From NCBI RefSeq assembly GCF_019977295.1, contig NZ_AP024651.1:2356001-2420000 (forward strand): 64,000 nucleotides of DNA, given 5' to 3'. This DNA is from Arthrobacter sp. StoSoilB20 (GTDB taxonomy: Bacteria; Actinomycetota; Actinomycetes; Actinomycetales; Micrococcaceae). How positions within the stretch are numbered: position 1 is the first letter of the stretch; each line of letters begins with the position of its first letter. The notes beneath the pieces are model-generated. The model searched no databases. It had not been told where the DNA came from and saw nothing but the letters and a program-made list of their open reading frames with translations. A program made the position numbers and the translations under genes. Below, one piece after another: positions 34,953 to 43,063 of the stretch.

Positions 34953-36073
34953 GCGGGTTCCTTCAGCATGGTCGAAAGTGAGTTAATGAGGCCGGGCACA
35001 TCTGCGTCCCGGACGCCGTCCAGCATCCATTGGCCCAACTGGACGGAGGCCCGCACTACGGCGGCGGCCCTGTCCAAACGACGGTCCGTGAATTCTTTCC
35101 AGAGTGTCTCGGTGAGGTGGTCGGCTGAGATCATGAGTTCGGCGAGGACCGCGGCATCTTCCAATGCCATGGCTGCCCCTTGGGCGACGGTCGGCGGGCA
35201 GCTGTGGGCGGCATCGCCGATGATCACCGTGCGGCCACGGTTCCAGGGTCCGTCGACCAGATGCGAGGTGAACCAGGTGTAGTTGATGCGGGCACTGTGG
35301 TCCAGATTTGCGCGGATTTCGTTCCACGGACCGCCGTAGGCCGCCGCTAGTTCGGACATGACCCTGGGGCCGTCTTCATGCCTGCGTTCCTGGGCTCTTT
35401 CCACAAGGTAGGCGTAGATGGTGTCCGGTCCGGTGGGGCAATAGCCGGCAATGAAGCATGGGCCGCCGTAGGTCAGGTCCGTCCGGACGACGTCTTCGGG
35501 CCGCTCAACGAAAGCCCGCCAGATGCCCATACCGGTGGGCTTGGGTCCCTCTTCGATCCCGATCGCTGACCGTACGGAGGAATGAAGCCCGTCGGCACCT
35601 ATGAGGAGATCGTAGGCAGCGCTTGCGCCATCGGCAGTGCGGACGGTGACGGTGGCGCCGTCGTCTGCTATTTCGGCGACTGTTTTGCCGTAACTGATCC
35701 GGGCCCCGGCTTCTTCGGCGCGGACGCGGAGGATTTCGGTCAGGTCCGGCCGGTACATCCCAAGCGTTGCGGGAAGGTCGTCACCGCCGGTGCGGATATC
35801 CTCCAGTACCGCCACCACAGTGCCGGCGGGATCGGGAGCCCGCAGGCCAAGGGTGCTGAATGCGTAGCCTTTCCCCTGTACCTGTTCCCAAACGCCCAGG
35901 TCCCGGAGGATCCGCAGGGCGTTGCCCTGGAGCGTAATGCCGGAGCCCAGGGTTTGCGGCTCCGCCGCTTTCTCCAAAACCTCCACATCGATACCTGACC
36001 CGGCCAGGAGGATGGCAGCAGTGAGGCCCGCGGCCCCCGCTCCAACGATTCCAACCCTCTGTACTGCTGCCAT
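34949..36073 (-). CDS. FAD-dependent aromatic-ring monooxygenase
   Basis: This 374-residue class A flavin monooxygenase has GAGAAGLTAAILLAGSGIDVEVLEKA (FAD ADP site), a DG motif (LIGADGLHSSVR) and GDAAHSCPPTVAQGAAMALEDA. It resembles 3-hydroxybenzoate 6-hydroxylase, salicylate hydroxylase and 6-hydroxynicotinate 3-monooxygenase. It adds a hydroxyl group to an aromatic acid using NAD(P)H, producing the diphenol for the extradiol dioxygenase. It is 65 bp downstream of the cyclase gene and overlaps the amidohydrolase. Confidence 0.88.
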   Translation of the reverse strand: MAAVQRVGIVGAGAAGLTAAILLAGSGIDVEVLEKAAEPQTLGSGITLQGNALRILRDLGVWEQVQGKGYAFSTLGLRAPDPAGTVVAVLEDIRTGGDDLPATLGMYRPDLTEILRVRAEEAGARISYGKTVAEIADDGATVTVRTADGASAAYDLLIGADGLHSSVRSAIGIEEGPKPTGMGIWRAFVERPEDVVRTDLTYGGPCFIAGYCPTGPDTIYAYLVERAQERRHEDGPRVMSELAAAYGGPWNEIRANLDHSARINYTWFTSHLVDGPWNRGRTVIIGDAAHSCPPTVAQGAAMALEDAAVLAELMISADHLTETLWKEFTDRRLDRAAAVVRASVQLGQWMLDGVRDADVPGLINSLSTMLKEPA

Positions 36074-36138
36074 CTGAAAACTCCTTTGTGGTGACGGCTT
36101 TACTGCCTATTGTGCTGCCTGTAGTAGCGGGCTGCGTG

Positions 36139-37146
36139 TCAGCGGACTGCGATGGGATTCACCGGCGAACCCACGGCTCCGGTAATGGGAAGGGGGGCCG
36201 CAGTCAGCATGAAGTCGTACCTGCCATCCGCGGCGCACGCCTGGGCCAACGCATCCGGATCCCACATCTCTCCCAGGAACAAACCGAGGTTGGGAATCGC
36301 GATCTGGTGCAACGGCTGGAATGCGCCCTCAAATTCGTTGGGACGGACCTCGAAGCCCCAGGTGTCCGTGGCGATTCCGGCAATTTCCGAACCGTGGAGC
36401 CATTCGGCGGTGCTGAAGGACAGCCCCGGCGCGGATCCGCCTGCGTAGTCTCCCCAGCCGTCGCGGCGGACCCTGGTGTACTGGCCCGTCCGGATCACCA
36501 CGATATCGCCACGGCGAACCTCGGCGCTGGAACCCTGGCGTTCAATGGTCAGTTCCAGATGTTCCGGGGTGATCGCAAAGCCGTCCGGCAGTTCGCCATC
36601 GGTCCGTCCCAGGTCAGGACCCAGTGCCCGGCCAACATCGAGCAGCACACCGCGGGTCACGATCTTTGCCGCAGCTGTTTCGATTCCGGTGACAAGGTCG
36701 CCCTCGGAGGTGACAACATCCCCGGCTGCACGGCCGTTCCATGCTTTGCCGCGATCGAAGATGTGTCCCAGCCCGTCCCATTGGGTGGAGCACTGCAGCG
36801 GCATGGCAATGACGTCATCGGCCCCGCCGAAGCCGTGCGGGAATCCTTGGTTTCCCCGCTCGGCGTCCACGCCGGTGTCTGTCATGGTGTGGACGGGGTT
36901 GGTCCGCCGGCGCCATCCCTTCTGGGGGCCGTTGGTATCAAAGGGCTGGGACAAGGAGAACGCCTCGCCGGACTTCACCAGCTGCGCCGCTTCCACGCGC
37001 TTGGCGGCGTCGATGAAGTTCAGTGTCCCGAGCACGTCCCCTTCGCCCCAACGGTCCCAGTTGTTGTACCGCTTTGCGGCGGCGGCAATACTGGCCATCG
37101 GATCGTCCAGCTGGATCAGGGAAGCGTTCACGGCGTCGGTGGTCAC
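36139..37146 (-). CDS. Cyclase/kynurenine formamidase-like hydrolase
   Basis: This 335-residue protein matches the cyclase (KynB-like) superfamily: WGEGDVLGTLNFIDAAKR, the metal-binding region DGLGHIFDRGKAWNG and GVLLDVGRALG. Members hydrolyse C-N or C-C bonds such as N-formylkynurenine, or open bicyclic lactones. In this cluster it is probably a hydrolase in the ring-fission pathway. GTG start overlaps the FAH gene by 4 nt. Confidence 0.85.
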   Translation of the reverse strand: MTTDAVNASLIQLDDPMASIAAAAKRYNNWDRWGEGDVLGTLNFIDAAKRVEAAQLVKSGEAFSLSQPFDTNGPQKGWRRRTNPVHTMTDTGVDAERGNQGFPHGFGGADDVIAMPLQCSTQWDGLGHIFDRGKAWNGRAAGDVVTSEGDLVTGIETAAAKIVTRGVLLDVGRALGPDLGRTDGELPDGFAITPEHLELTIERQGSSAEVRRGDIVVIRTGQYTRVRRDGWGDYAGGSAPGLSFSTAEWLHGSEIAGIATDTWGFEVRPNEFEGAFQPLHQIAIPNLGLFLGEMWDPDALAQACAADGRYDFMLTAAPLPITGAVGSPVNPIAVR

Positions 37147-38084
37147 TGCTCGTCCTTGCAGTGGATCAGCTGGGTGCCCAGGCCGGTAATGGTGCCTTCC
37201 ATGACGTCGCCGTCCTGCAGGAGCCGGCCCCAGTGTTGTCCGTTGCCGGCAGGGCTGCCGGTCAGCACCAGGTCGCCCGGCTTCAAGGGCATCGTCTGGG
37301 AAGCTTCGCTGACCAGTTTGGCTACCCCGAAGATCATGTCCTGCGTGGATTCATCCTGCATTGCTTTGCCGTTGAGCTTCAGGGTGACCTGGACGTCCTG
37401 GGGGTCCCCGAAGAACTTGGCCGGAACCAAGAGTGGGCCGGTCGGCAGGAAGCCCGGGGCATTCTTGGCCCGGTACCAGTCCGACCCGATGGCTGGCATG
37501 TCCTTGCGGAAGACGTACTCCCGGGTGGTGATGTCATTGACCATGGTGTAGCCGAAGACGTACTCGAGGGCTTCTTCCGGGCTGATCCGGAACGCCTCCT
37601 TGCCGATCACGGCCGCCAGTTCCAATTCCCAGTCATGGGACTTGCTGTAGGCGGGGAGGGTGAGGTCGTCGGTGGCTGATGCGATGGCTGTCGGAAGGCC
37701 AATGAAGAAGTATGGTGTGCCCTGGCCGGCACGCTTGTCCATCATGGCAGCAGTCTTGGCGCGAACCTCCTCGGCATCCTGGCCGGCATCGCGGTGTGCC
37801 ACGGCGAGGTCGATCACGTGCTTGCGGTAGTTGGCACCTGTTTGCAGCACCTGTGCAGGTTCCACAGGGGCAAGGACGTCAACGCCGGAGAGTTCCAGGC
37901 CGGCACCGGCACCCGCGGAGGCGGCCAAGGCGTCCAGCTCGGATTCGGTGGCGTCCCAGTGCTGGATGATCGAATTGATGTCTCCGTCCAGGGGCAGGAC
38001 ACGTTCTCCGACCACCAGGCCGGCTTTGGGCTTGGTATCGCCTGGCTCCTGAAAGCGGATCAGTGCATAACTTGCCTGTGTCAT
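37143..38084 (-). CDS. FAH family protein, second copy
   Basis: This 313-residue FAH-family enzyme has the core WELELAAVIGKEAFR, GYTMVNDITTREYVFRKD and VLTGSPAGNG motifs. It could be a hydratase, decarboxylase or C-C hydrolase acting after the extradiol dioxygenase. It starts one base inside the dioxygenase stop and overlaps the cyclase by 4 nt. It is distinct from the 32852 copy, so the pathway uses two FAH steps or two substrates. Confidence 0.88.
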   Translation of the reverse strand: MTQASYALIRFQEPGDTKPKAGLVVGERVLPLDGDINSIIQHWDATESELDALAASAGAGAGLELSGVDVLAPVEPAQVLQTGANYRKHVIDLAVAHRDAGQDAEEVRAKTAAMMDKRAGQGTPYFFIGLPTAIASATDDLTLPAYSKSHDWELELAAVIGKEAFRISPEEALEYVFGYTMVNDITTREYVFRKDMPAIGSDWYRAKNAPGFLPTGPLLVPAKFFGDPQDVQVTLKLNGKAMQDESTQDMIFGVAKLVSEASQTMPLKPGDLVLTGSPAGNGQHWGRLLQDGDVMEGTITGLGTQLIHCKDEQ

Positions 38085-39103
38085 TAGCCCCGGCCCTGCT
38101 TTGCGTAGGGGTTCAGGAGGGCTTCCTTCATCTCCGCCGATGCTCCCTCTTCCGTGGCGGTGAAGCCTTCAGCGGGCGGGAAGGATTCGGTCATGGAGTG
38201 CGGCATGGCACCGTTCTTGTAGAAGTTGTTCGAACCTTCCGACGGCTTCCAGGTGTTGGCATCCCAGTCCGGTACGTAGTTGCGGTAGCCGCCGGAGTTA
38301 AGCTCCACCCGCAGGCCCGAGGGATCGCGGAAGTACAGGAAGTTCTGCTCGCCCACGCCGTGGATGGATGGTCCGTATTCCATGGGGGTGCCGTTTTCCA
38401 TCATCACATCGGCCGTGCGGAGCAGGTCCTCGGTGGCATCGACCCAGAAAGCGATGTGGTTGACGCGGCCGGCACGCTGGGAGGTGTCCAGGACCACTCC
38501 GAGGTCGTGGGACTTCTCGTTGGTGGTCAGGACGGAGAATACGGTGATCGGCGCTTCATCCAGGTCCACGAATGCCATGACGCGGAATCCCAAGGCCTCG
38601 TTGTACCACTGGGCGAATCCGCGGACATCGGAGGCAGCCACAGTGACGTGGTCCAGGAAACGCGGTGCGGCTGCGTGGCTGCTGCGGCGCTCGGGGCGGT
38701 CAGGGTAGGTGGATTCGAAACCGGGCTCGGCGACGAACTTCTCTACGTCATAGAACAGGCGCATGTGGTGTCCGTAGGGACCGGTGAATTCGTAGGCCTT
38801 GCCGAAGCCGTGGCCACCGGCAGTCCAGGTACCCTGCACGCCGGTTGCTTCAACACGGGCAGCGGCTGCTTCCAGTGCGGCCTGGGTGTTGGTGCGCCAT
38901 GCCATGCGTCCCAGCGATGCTTCCGGGCCTTCGGTGATGACCAGGCTGTAGCGGTAGTAGTCGCCCCAGCAGCGCAGGTAGACGTTGCCATCCACGCGGT
39001 CGATGATGCGCATGCCGAACTTTTCCTCGTAGAACCGTGCCGAGGCTTCGACGTCCGGAGCGGTGATCTCGAGGTGGGCAAGATGGGAGAGGGGAGTTTC
39101 CAC
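38084..39103 (-). CDS. Extradiol ring-cleavage dioxygenase (VOC family)
   Basis: This 339-residue two-domain VOC protein is a type I extradiol (catechol 2,3-) dioxygenase. The Fe2+ ligands are in the second domain: His152 (LDHVTVAASD), His216 (VNHIAFWVD) and Glu267 (GLRVELNS). It should cleave a diphenol meta to a hydroxyl using O2. It is the promoter-proximal gene of the six-gene cluster. The GTG start follows AAGGA. Substrate unknown; an A-ring diphenol from a plant aromatic is one possibility. Confidence 0.9.
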   Translation of the reverse strand: METPLSHLAHLEITAPDVEASARFYEEKFGMRIIDRVDGNVYLRCWGDYYRYSLVITEGPEASLGRMAWRTNTQAALEAAAARVEATGVQGTWTAGGHGFGKAYEFTGPYGHHMRLFYDVEKFVAEPGFESTYPDRPERRSSHAAAPRFLDHVTVAASDVRGFAQWYNEALGFRVMAFVDLDEAPITVFSVLTTNEKSHDLGVVLDTSQRAGRVNHIAFWVDATEDLLRTADVMMENGTPMEYGPSIHGVGEQNFLYFRDPSGLRVELNSGGYRNYVPDWDANTWKPSEGSNNFYKNGAMPHSMTESFPPAEGFTATEEGASAEMKEALLNPYAKQGRG

Positions 39104-39194
39104 GATGAATTCCTTCTAAGTGCTGATGTCTCGGACAGTTCTCTGCAGGTCCTGTAACCACCATGAGACACATCACGTATTTGGAGAAGAGCAA

Positions 39195-39283
39195 CTATCT
39201 GATAGGAGCTATCCGCCCGACAAATAGTTCAGGAGCCCAGCACCTATCACTGGCACGAATACCTGCTATACCCAAATGGGTAT
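39195..39283. promoter_or_regulatory. Inverted repeats in the divergent dioxygenase/MFS control region
   Basis: Two clear palindromes lie in the 271-bp gap. CTATC-T-GATAG is at 39195-39205; ATACCCA-AA-TGGGTAT is at 39268-39283, a perfect 7-bp-arm palindrome. The latter resembles LysR-type sites of the ATAC-N7-GTAT class but has 8 central bases. The LysR regulator at 40631 is the obvious candidate binder, and both divergent units would be in reach. Confidence 0.6.
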
Positions 39284-39374
39284 TCACCGCACGCATGGGC
39301 TTTGTCACAGTGATCAACATCCCCTCGGCGCTCCGGCCGTAGCGGGGACTCTTCAACGGCGAAGGAACACCCCC

Positions 39375-40601
39375 ATGACCACCATTGATCCCACTGCGCT
39401 TGGATCGCGGCGCCCGGCCTCCGCCAGGGAGGCCGGCAAAGCCCAGGCCGCACTTCTTGTGGCCGGAAGTTGCATGCCGGTATTGGGCGCGGTCCTGCTG
39501 GCACCGGTCCTGCCTACCTTGAACCAGGTTTTCGCGGATACCGCTGGTGTCGCAATTCTGGTGCCGCTGGTCCTGACCCTTCCAGCACTGTTCGTGGCAC
39601 TCTTTTCACCCTTGGCAGGCTACGTCGCCGACAGGATCGGACGTAAGCAGCTGCTGATCTTCGCCATGCTGGCCTATTCACTCTTTGGTACGGCTCCACT
39701 GTGGTTGGACACCCTTGAATCCATTGCCGTCTCAAGGATCGGCGTCGGTATAGCCGAAGCCGCCATCATGACCTGCTGCACCACCCTGATCACCGACTAC
39801 TACGCGGGGCTGCAAAGGAACAAATACCTGGGCCTCCAAACCATGGTCAGCGCGCTTGCCGCAACGGCCTTCTTTGCCTTGGGCGGGGCCTTGGGCAGCA
39901 TCAGTTGGCGGACGCCGTTCTGGCTTTACGCCGCCGGCGCTGTGCTGGTGGTCCCCATGGTCTTCAAGCTTTGGGAGCCGGCCAGAAACCAGGGTGCAGT
40001 AAACGTCCCGGGCGTGTCAGCAGTAAAACAGCCGGTGCCCTGGCGCCGGATAGGAGCGCCTGCTGCCGTGACGCTGTTCGGGGGCATTGTCTTCTACGCG
40101 CTGATCGTCCACCTGCCGTACGTCATGGCAGGGTTGGGCGTCCAGGATGCTGCCCTCATCGGCGGAGCCGCCGCGATCGCTTCATTGGCCACGGCAGCGG
40201 GGGCAATTTCCTTCCGCTTCCTTGCCACGTTGGGAACCCGAAAACTGTTGGCAGGCGCCTTCGGCCTTGCCGCCGCCGGGCTTTGCGTTGTCTCCGTGGC
40301 AGGCAGTGTTCCGCTGGCAATACTTGGCGCAGTCATCGCCAGTGCCGGGACGGGTGTGTTGTTGCCAACGTTGTTGACCTGGGCAGTCAGTGGACTTGAT
40401 TTCTCCCAGCGCGGACGGGGCACCGGCATCTGGACCGGAGCCTTGTTCATTGGCCAATTCCTGACGCCCATCGTGCTGGGGGCAACCGCTGCAGCGCTGG
40501 GCAACCTGGCACTGGCCCTCGGCGCGTTGGGCATTGCTTGTGCCCTGGCACTGTTGTTGGTCCTGGTCCGGGCCCCCCGGCTGGTGCCGGTCAGCCACTG
40601 A
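39375..40601 (+). CDS. MFS transporter, aromatic acid exporter/importer-like
   Basis: This 408-residue protein has about twelve membrane segments and MFS signature DRIGRKQLLIF. The ATG follows a GAAGGA site; a longer in-frame start lies in the control region and is not favoured. It is divergent from the dioxygenase operon and 29 bp before a LysR gene on its own strand. I infer uptake of the aromatic substrate or efflux of an intermediate. Confidence 0.85.
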   Translation: MTTIDPTALGSRRPASAREAGKAQAALLVAGSCMPVLGAVLLAPVLPTLNQVFADTAGVAILVPLVLTLPALFVALFSPLAGYVADRIGRKQLLIFAMLAYSLFGTAPLWLDTLESIAVSRIGVGIAEAAIMTCCTTLITDYYAGLQRNKYLGLQTMVSALAATAFFALGGALGSISWRTPFWLYAAGAVLVVPMVFKLWEPARNQGAVNVPGVSAVKQPVPWRRIGAPAAVTLFGGIVFYALIVHLPYVMAGLGVQDAALIGGAAAIASLATAAGAISFRFLATLGTRKLLAGAFGLAAAGLCVVSVAGSVPLAILGAVIASAGTGVLLPTLLTWAVSGLDFSQRGRGTGIWTGALFIGQFLTPIVLGATAAALGNLALALGALGIACALALLLVLVRAPRLVPVSH

Positions 40602-40630
40602 CGTTGCCGGGGGCTGGATAACCTAGGGGG

Positions 40631-41587
40631 ATGAAGAACCTGGACCTGAACCTGCTGCCCCAACTCCAGGTGCTGCTCGAACTGCGGAACGTGTCCCGGG
40701 CCGCCGAGCGACTCCAGCTCAGCCAGCCGGCCACCAGCGCTGCCATGGCAAGGCTGCGGCGGCATTTCGACGACGAACTGCTGGTCCGCCACGGCCGCAC
40801 CTACGATCTCACCCCGTTTGCGCAGTCGTTGGTCCCGTTGGTCGATGAAGCCATGCTCCACGTCCAGCGGGCCACCCGCGTCCGTTCGGGTTTTGATGCC
40901 GCCACGAGTTCCCGGGAGTTTGTCATTGCCGCTTCCGACTACGCGGCGGCCTTGATTGTTGGGCCGTTGCGGGGCATCCTGCAACAGGAAGCGCCCGGGG
41001 TCCTGGTGGATTTCGTTCCGACCTCGGGCCTTGCCGGAACGATGGCCGAGTATTCGAAGATGGATTTGCTGGTGGGGCCCACCGGATACAAGATGCAAGG
41101 CGAGTCCAAACAGTTGTTCCGCGACAGCTTTGTCGCAGTGGTCGACGCCGGCAATCCACTCCTGAAGAGGCCGGAAGTGACGCTCGCAGACCTGGTCGAG
41201 CTGCCACATGCTGTGGGGTACTTCGGTGAGGGAATCAGCACTCCCGCTGACAAACTCTTTGAGTCGCGGAGCGTTCGACGCCGGGTGGCAGCGACGGTGG
41301 CCGGCTTCCTATCCCTGCCCCTGCTGGTTGAGGGTACGGACCTGGTGGCCCTGGTCCCGCGGATGCTGGCATCCAGGGCCCGGCGGGGGGCAAGTATCGA
41401 AGTGCTGGACTTCGAGCAAAAGCTGGAAGCGGCGCTGGTTGAGGCCATGTACTGGCACCCCTCCCAGACCGAGGATCCCGCCAATGCCTGGCTCCGCTCT
41501 GTAGTCCAGAGAGCCTGTTCGCAGCTGCACCTGATTTTCCCGGTGACCGCACATCCGGTCCTTGTTTCCGAGCGCGCGGGAAGCTAG
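40631..41587 (+). CDS. LysR family regulator of the aromatic cluster
   Basis: This 318-residue protein has a LysR winged helix (LLPQLQVLLELRNVSRAAERLQLSQPATSAAMARLRRHF) and an effector domain similar to NodD/aromatic-responsive members. The start follows GGGGG. It is downstream of the MFS gene in the same direction, and its probable target is the control region at 39104-39374. Confidence 0.9.
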   Translation: MKNLDLNLLPQLQVLLELRNVSRAAERLQLSQPATSAAMARLRRHFDDELLVRHGRTYDLTPFAQSLVPLVDEAMLHVQRATRVRSGFDAATSSREFVIAASDYAAALIVGPLRGILQQEAPGVLVDFVPTSGLAGTMAEYSKMDLLVGPTGYKMQGESKQLFRDSFVAVVDAGNPLLKRPEVTLADLVELPHAVGYFGEGISTPADKLFESRSVRRRVAATVAGFLSLPLLVEGTDLVALVPRMLASRARRGASIEVLDFEQKLEAALVEAMYWHPSQTEDPANAWLRSVVQRACSQLHLIFPVTAHPVLVSERAGS

Positions 41588-41606
41588 CCGGCCGCAATCC
41601 TCCAGC

Positions 41607-42878
41607 TCAGGACGCGACTTGTTCTCCTGCAGTGCCGCCCGTCGTGCTGCCCCGGTCTGCAGCAGATCCTTGCTTTCGGCTGGCCAGCAGGAACGGCACG
41701 GCAATGAGTTCGATCACGCCGGCCGTGGCCAGGGATAGCGGGTAACCATAGAGGTCGGCTGTACGGCCCAGGAGTGGCTGGATGACGACCCCGCCGCTTG
41801 ATCCCATGAGCGAATCGAAGCTGAGGACAGTTGCCCGTTGTTTGGAAGGGATCATGTCATTGACATAGGCCTGACGGACCGGCGTGGCCGCGGAACCCAC
41901 CACCCCCCAGAGCACCAGCAACGCCAGCGCGACCCAGAAATTGTTCGTGAAGCCAAGGACCACAAGATTGGCCGCCCCCATGAACCCGCCGAATACCAGG
42001 ACGGACGTGCGTTTGTGGAAGAGCCGCCGGGCATGGGGAGCAAGCCAGCCGCCCAGGATCTGCGAGCCCGCTACGATTGCTGCGGCCAGCCCGGCAATGG
42101 AGTAGGCGCGAGGATCGCCAAAGAGGTCCAGAAGGTAAGGCTGCAGCGCGTAGAAGACATAAATTCCGACGCCGGCGCTGAAGGGGGCTGCCAACATCAC
42201 GTAGCGGACCGGCGGATTCTTCAGGCCATTATCAATGGATGCGGACAGCACTGCCCGGGTGGCCCGAAGGGGATGCGTCGAACGCTCAGGCGAGAATCCG
42301 ACGTCGTGCATCAAGGTGAAGGCCACGGCGAACATGGCAACCAGGACAACAACACGCAGGAGGAAAGGCACCCCCAGGTTGGTTGCCTGGGCAATGGCGC
42401 CTCCGGCGATCGAGCCTGCCAACATGGCAACGCCCTGCACCATCTGCCCCCGGCCCAGGACTGATTCCAACCCGCCCTCGTAGCCGGAGAACCGCAGTGC
42501 ATCCACCAACCAGGCTTCCACGGCGCCGGAGAAGAAGGTGAAGCCCAAGCCCAGCAGGACCGACACCACAGCCCACATCCAGAAGGGCGCCTGGACCTGC
42601 CACAGAGCAAAGTAGAGGTAGGTGGATGCGGCGAGGGTGACGGTGCCCAGCAGGAAGGAAACCCTCCGGCCCCAACCGTCAGCAATGACGCCGGTGGGGA
42701 TTTCGAACAGCACCATTCCTGCGGTGAAGAAAGCGTTGGCGGCGAATGCCTCCAGGTTGCTCAGCCCGGCGTCCAGCAGGAAAAGCGTATTGATGCCCCA
42801 GATGAAAGAGGCCGCGATGGTGTTGCCCAGCGTCAGGGTGAGGTAGACGCGCTGGATCTTGCGGGCGGCCGGGGGCAT
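41607..42878 (-). CDS. MFS transporter
   Basis: This 423-residue protein has ~12 membrane helices with an MFS A-like motif GVIADGWGRRVSFLLG near residue 60. ATG at 42878 with weak GGCGG is used; GTG at 42914 is possible and would add 12 residues. It is convergent with the LysR gene and downstream of mobA's terminator, so likely has its own promoter. The cargo is unknown; drug or aromatic-acid export are options. Confidence 0.83.
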   Translation of the reverse strand: MPPAARKIQRVYLTLTLGNTIAASFIWGINTLFLLDAGLSNLEAFAANAFFTAGMVLFEIPTGVIADGWGRRVSFLLGTVTLAASTYLYFALWQVQAPFWMWAVVSVLLGLGFTFFSGAVEAWLVDALRFSGYEGGLESVLGRGQMVQGVAMLAGSIAGGAIAQATNLGVPFLLRVVVLVAMFAVAFTLMHDVGFSPERSTHPLRATRAVLSASIDNGLKNPPVRYVMLAAPFSAGVGIYVFYALQPYLLDLFGDPRAYSIAGLAAAIVAGSQILGGWLAPHARRLFHKRTSVLVFGGFMGAANLVVLGFTNNFWVALALLVLWGVVGSAATPVRQAYVNDMIPSKQRATVLSFDSLMGSSGGVVIQPLLGRTADLYGYPLSLATAGVIELIAVPFLLASRKQGSAADRGSTTGGTAGEQVAS

Positions 42879-43004
42879 CGTGTCGCCGCCCACGTTGCTG
42901 TGAGGGACCACCACCTCATTGTCGTCCCCGCTTCAGGGCTTTGCCAGAGCGCTGTGGGCAACAATGTTCGTTACAGCCGACCTTCCGTCCGGGTCCTTAA
43001 ACGC

Positions 43005-43038
43005 AACTGCCGGCAGGCTTTGCGGCCTGCCGGCAGTT
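43005..43038 (-). terminator. Terminator of the MobA-like gene
   Basis: Perfect 14-bp arms AACTGCCGGCAGGC and GCCTGCCGGCAGTT flank a 6-nt loop. On the minus strand the stem follows the 43064 gene stop by 25 bp and is followed by a weak GCGTTTAA tract, separating this gene from the MFS gene. Confidence 0.8.
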
Positions 43039-43063
43039 CCCATCCCAGGGGGATGCGTGCTCT

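Noticed and set aside
36088..37551. Long + strand frame over cyclase and FAH genes
   Set aside because: Antisense to two coupled genes with intact motifs.
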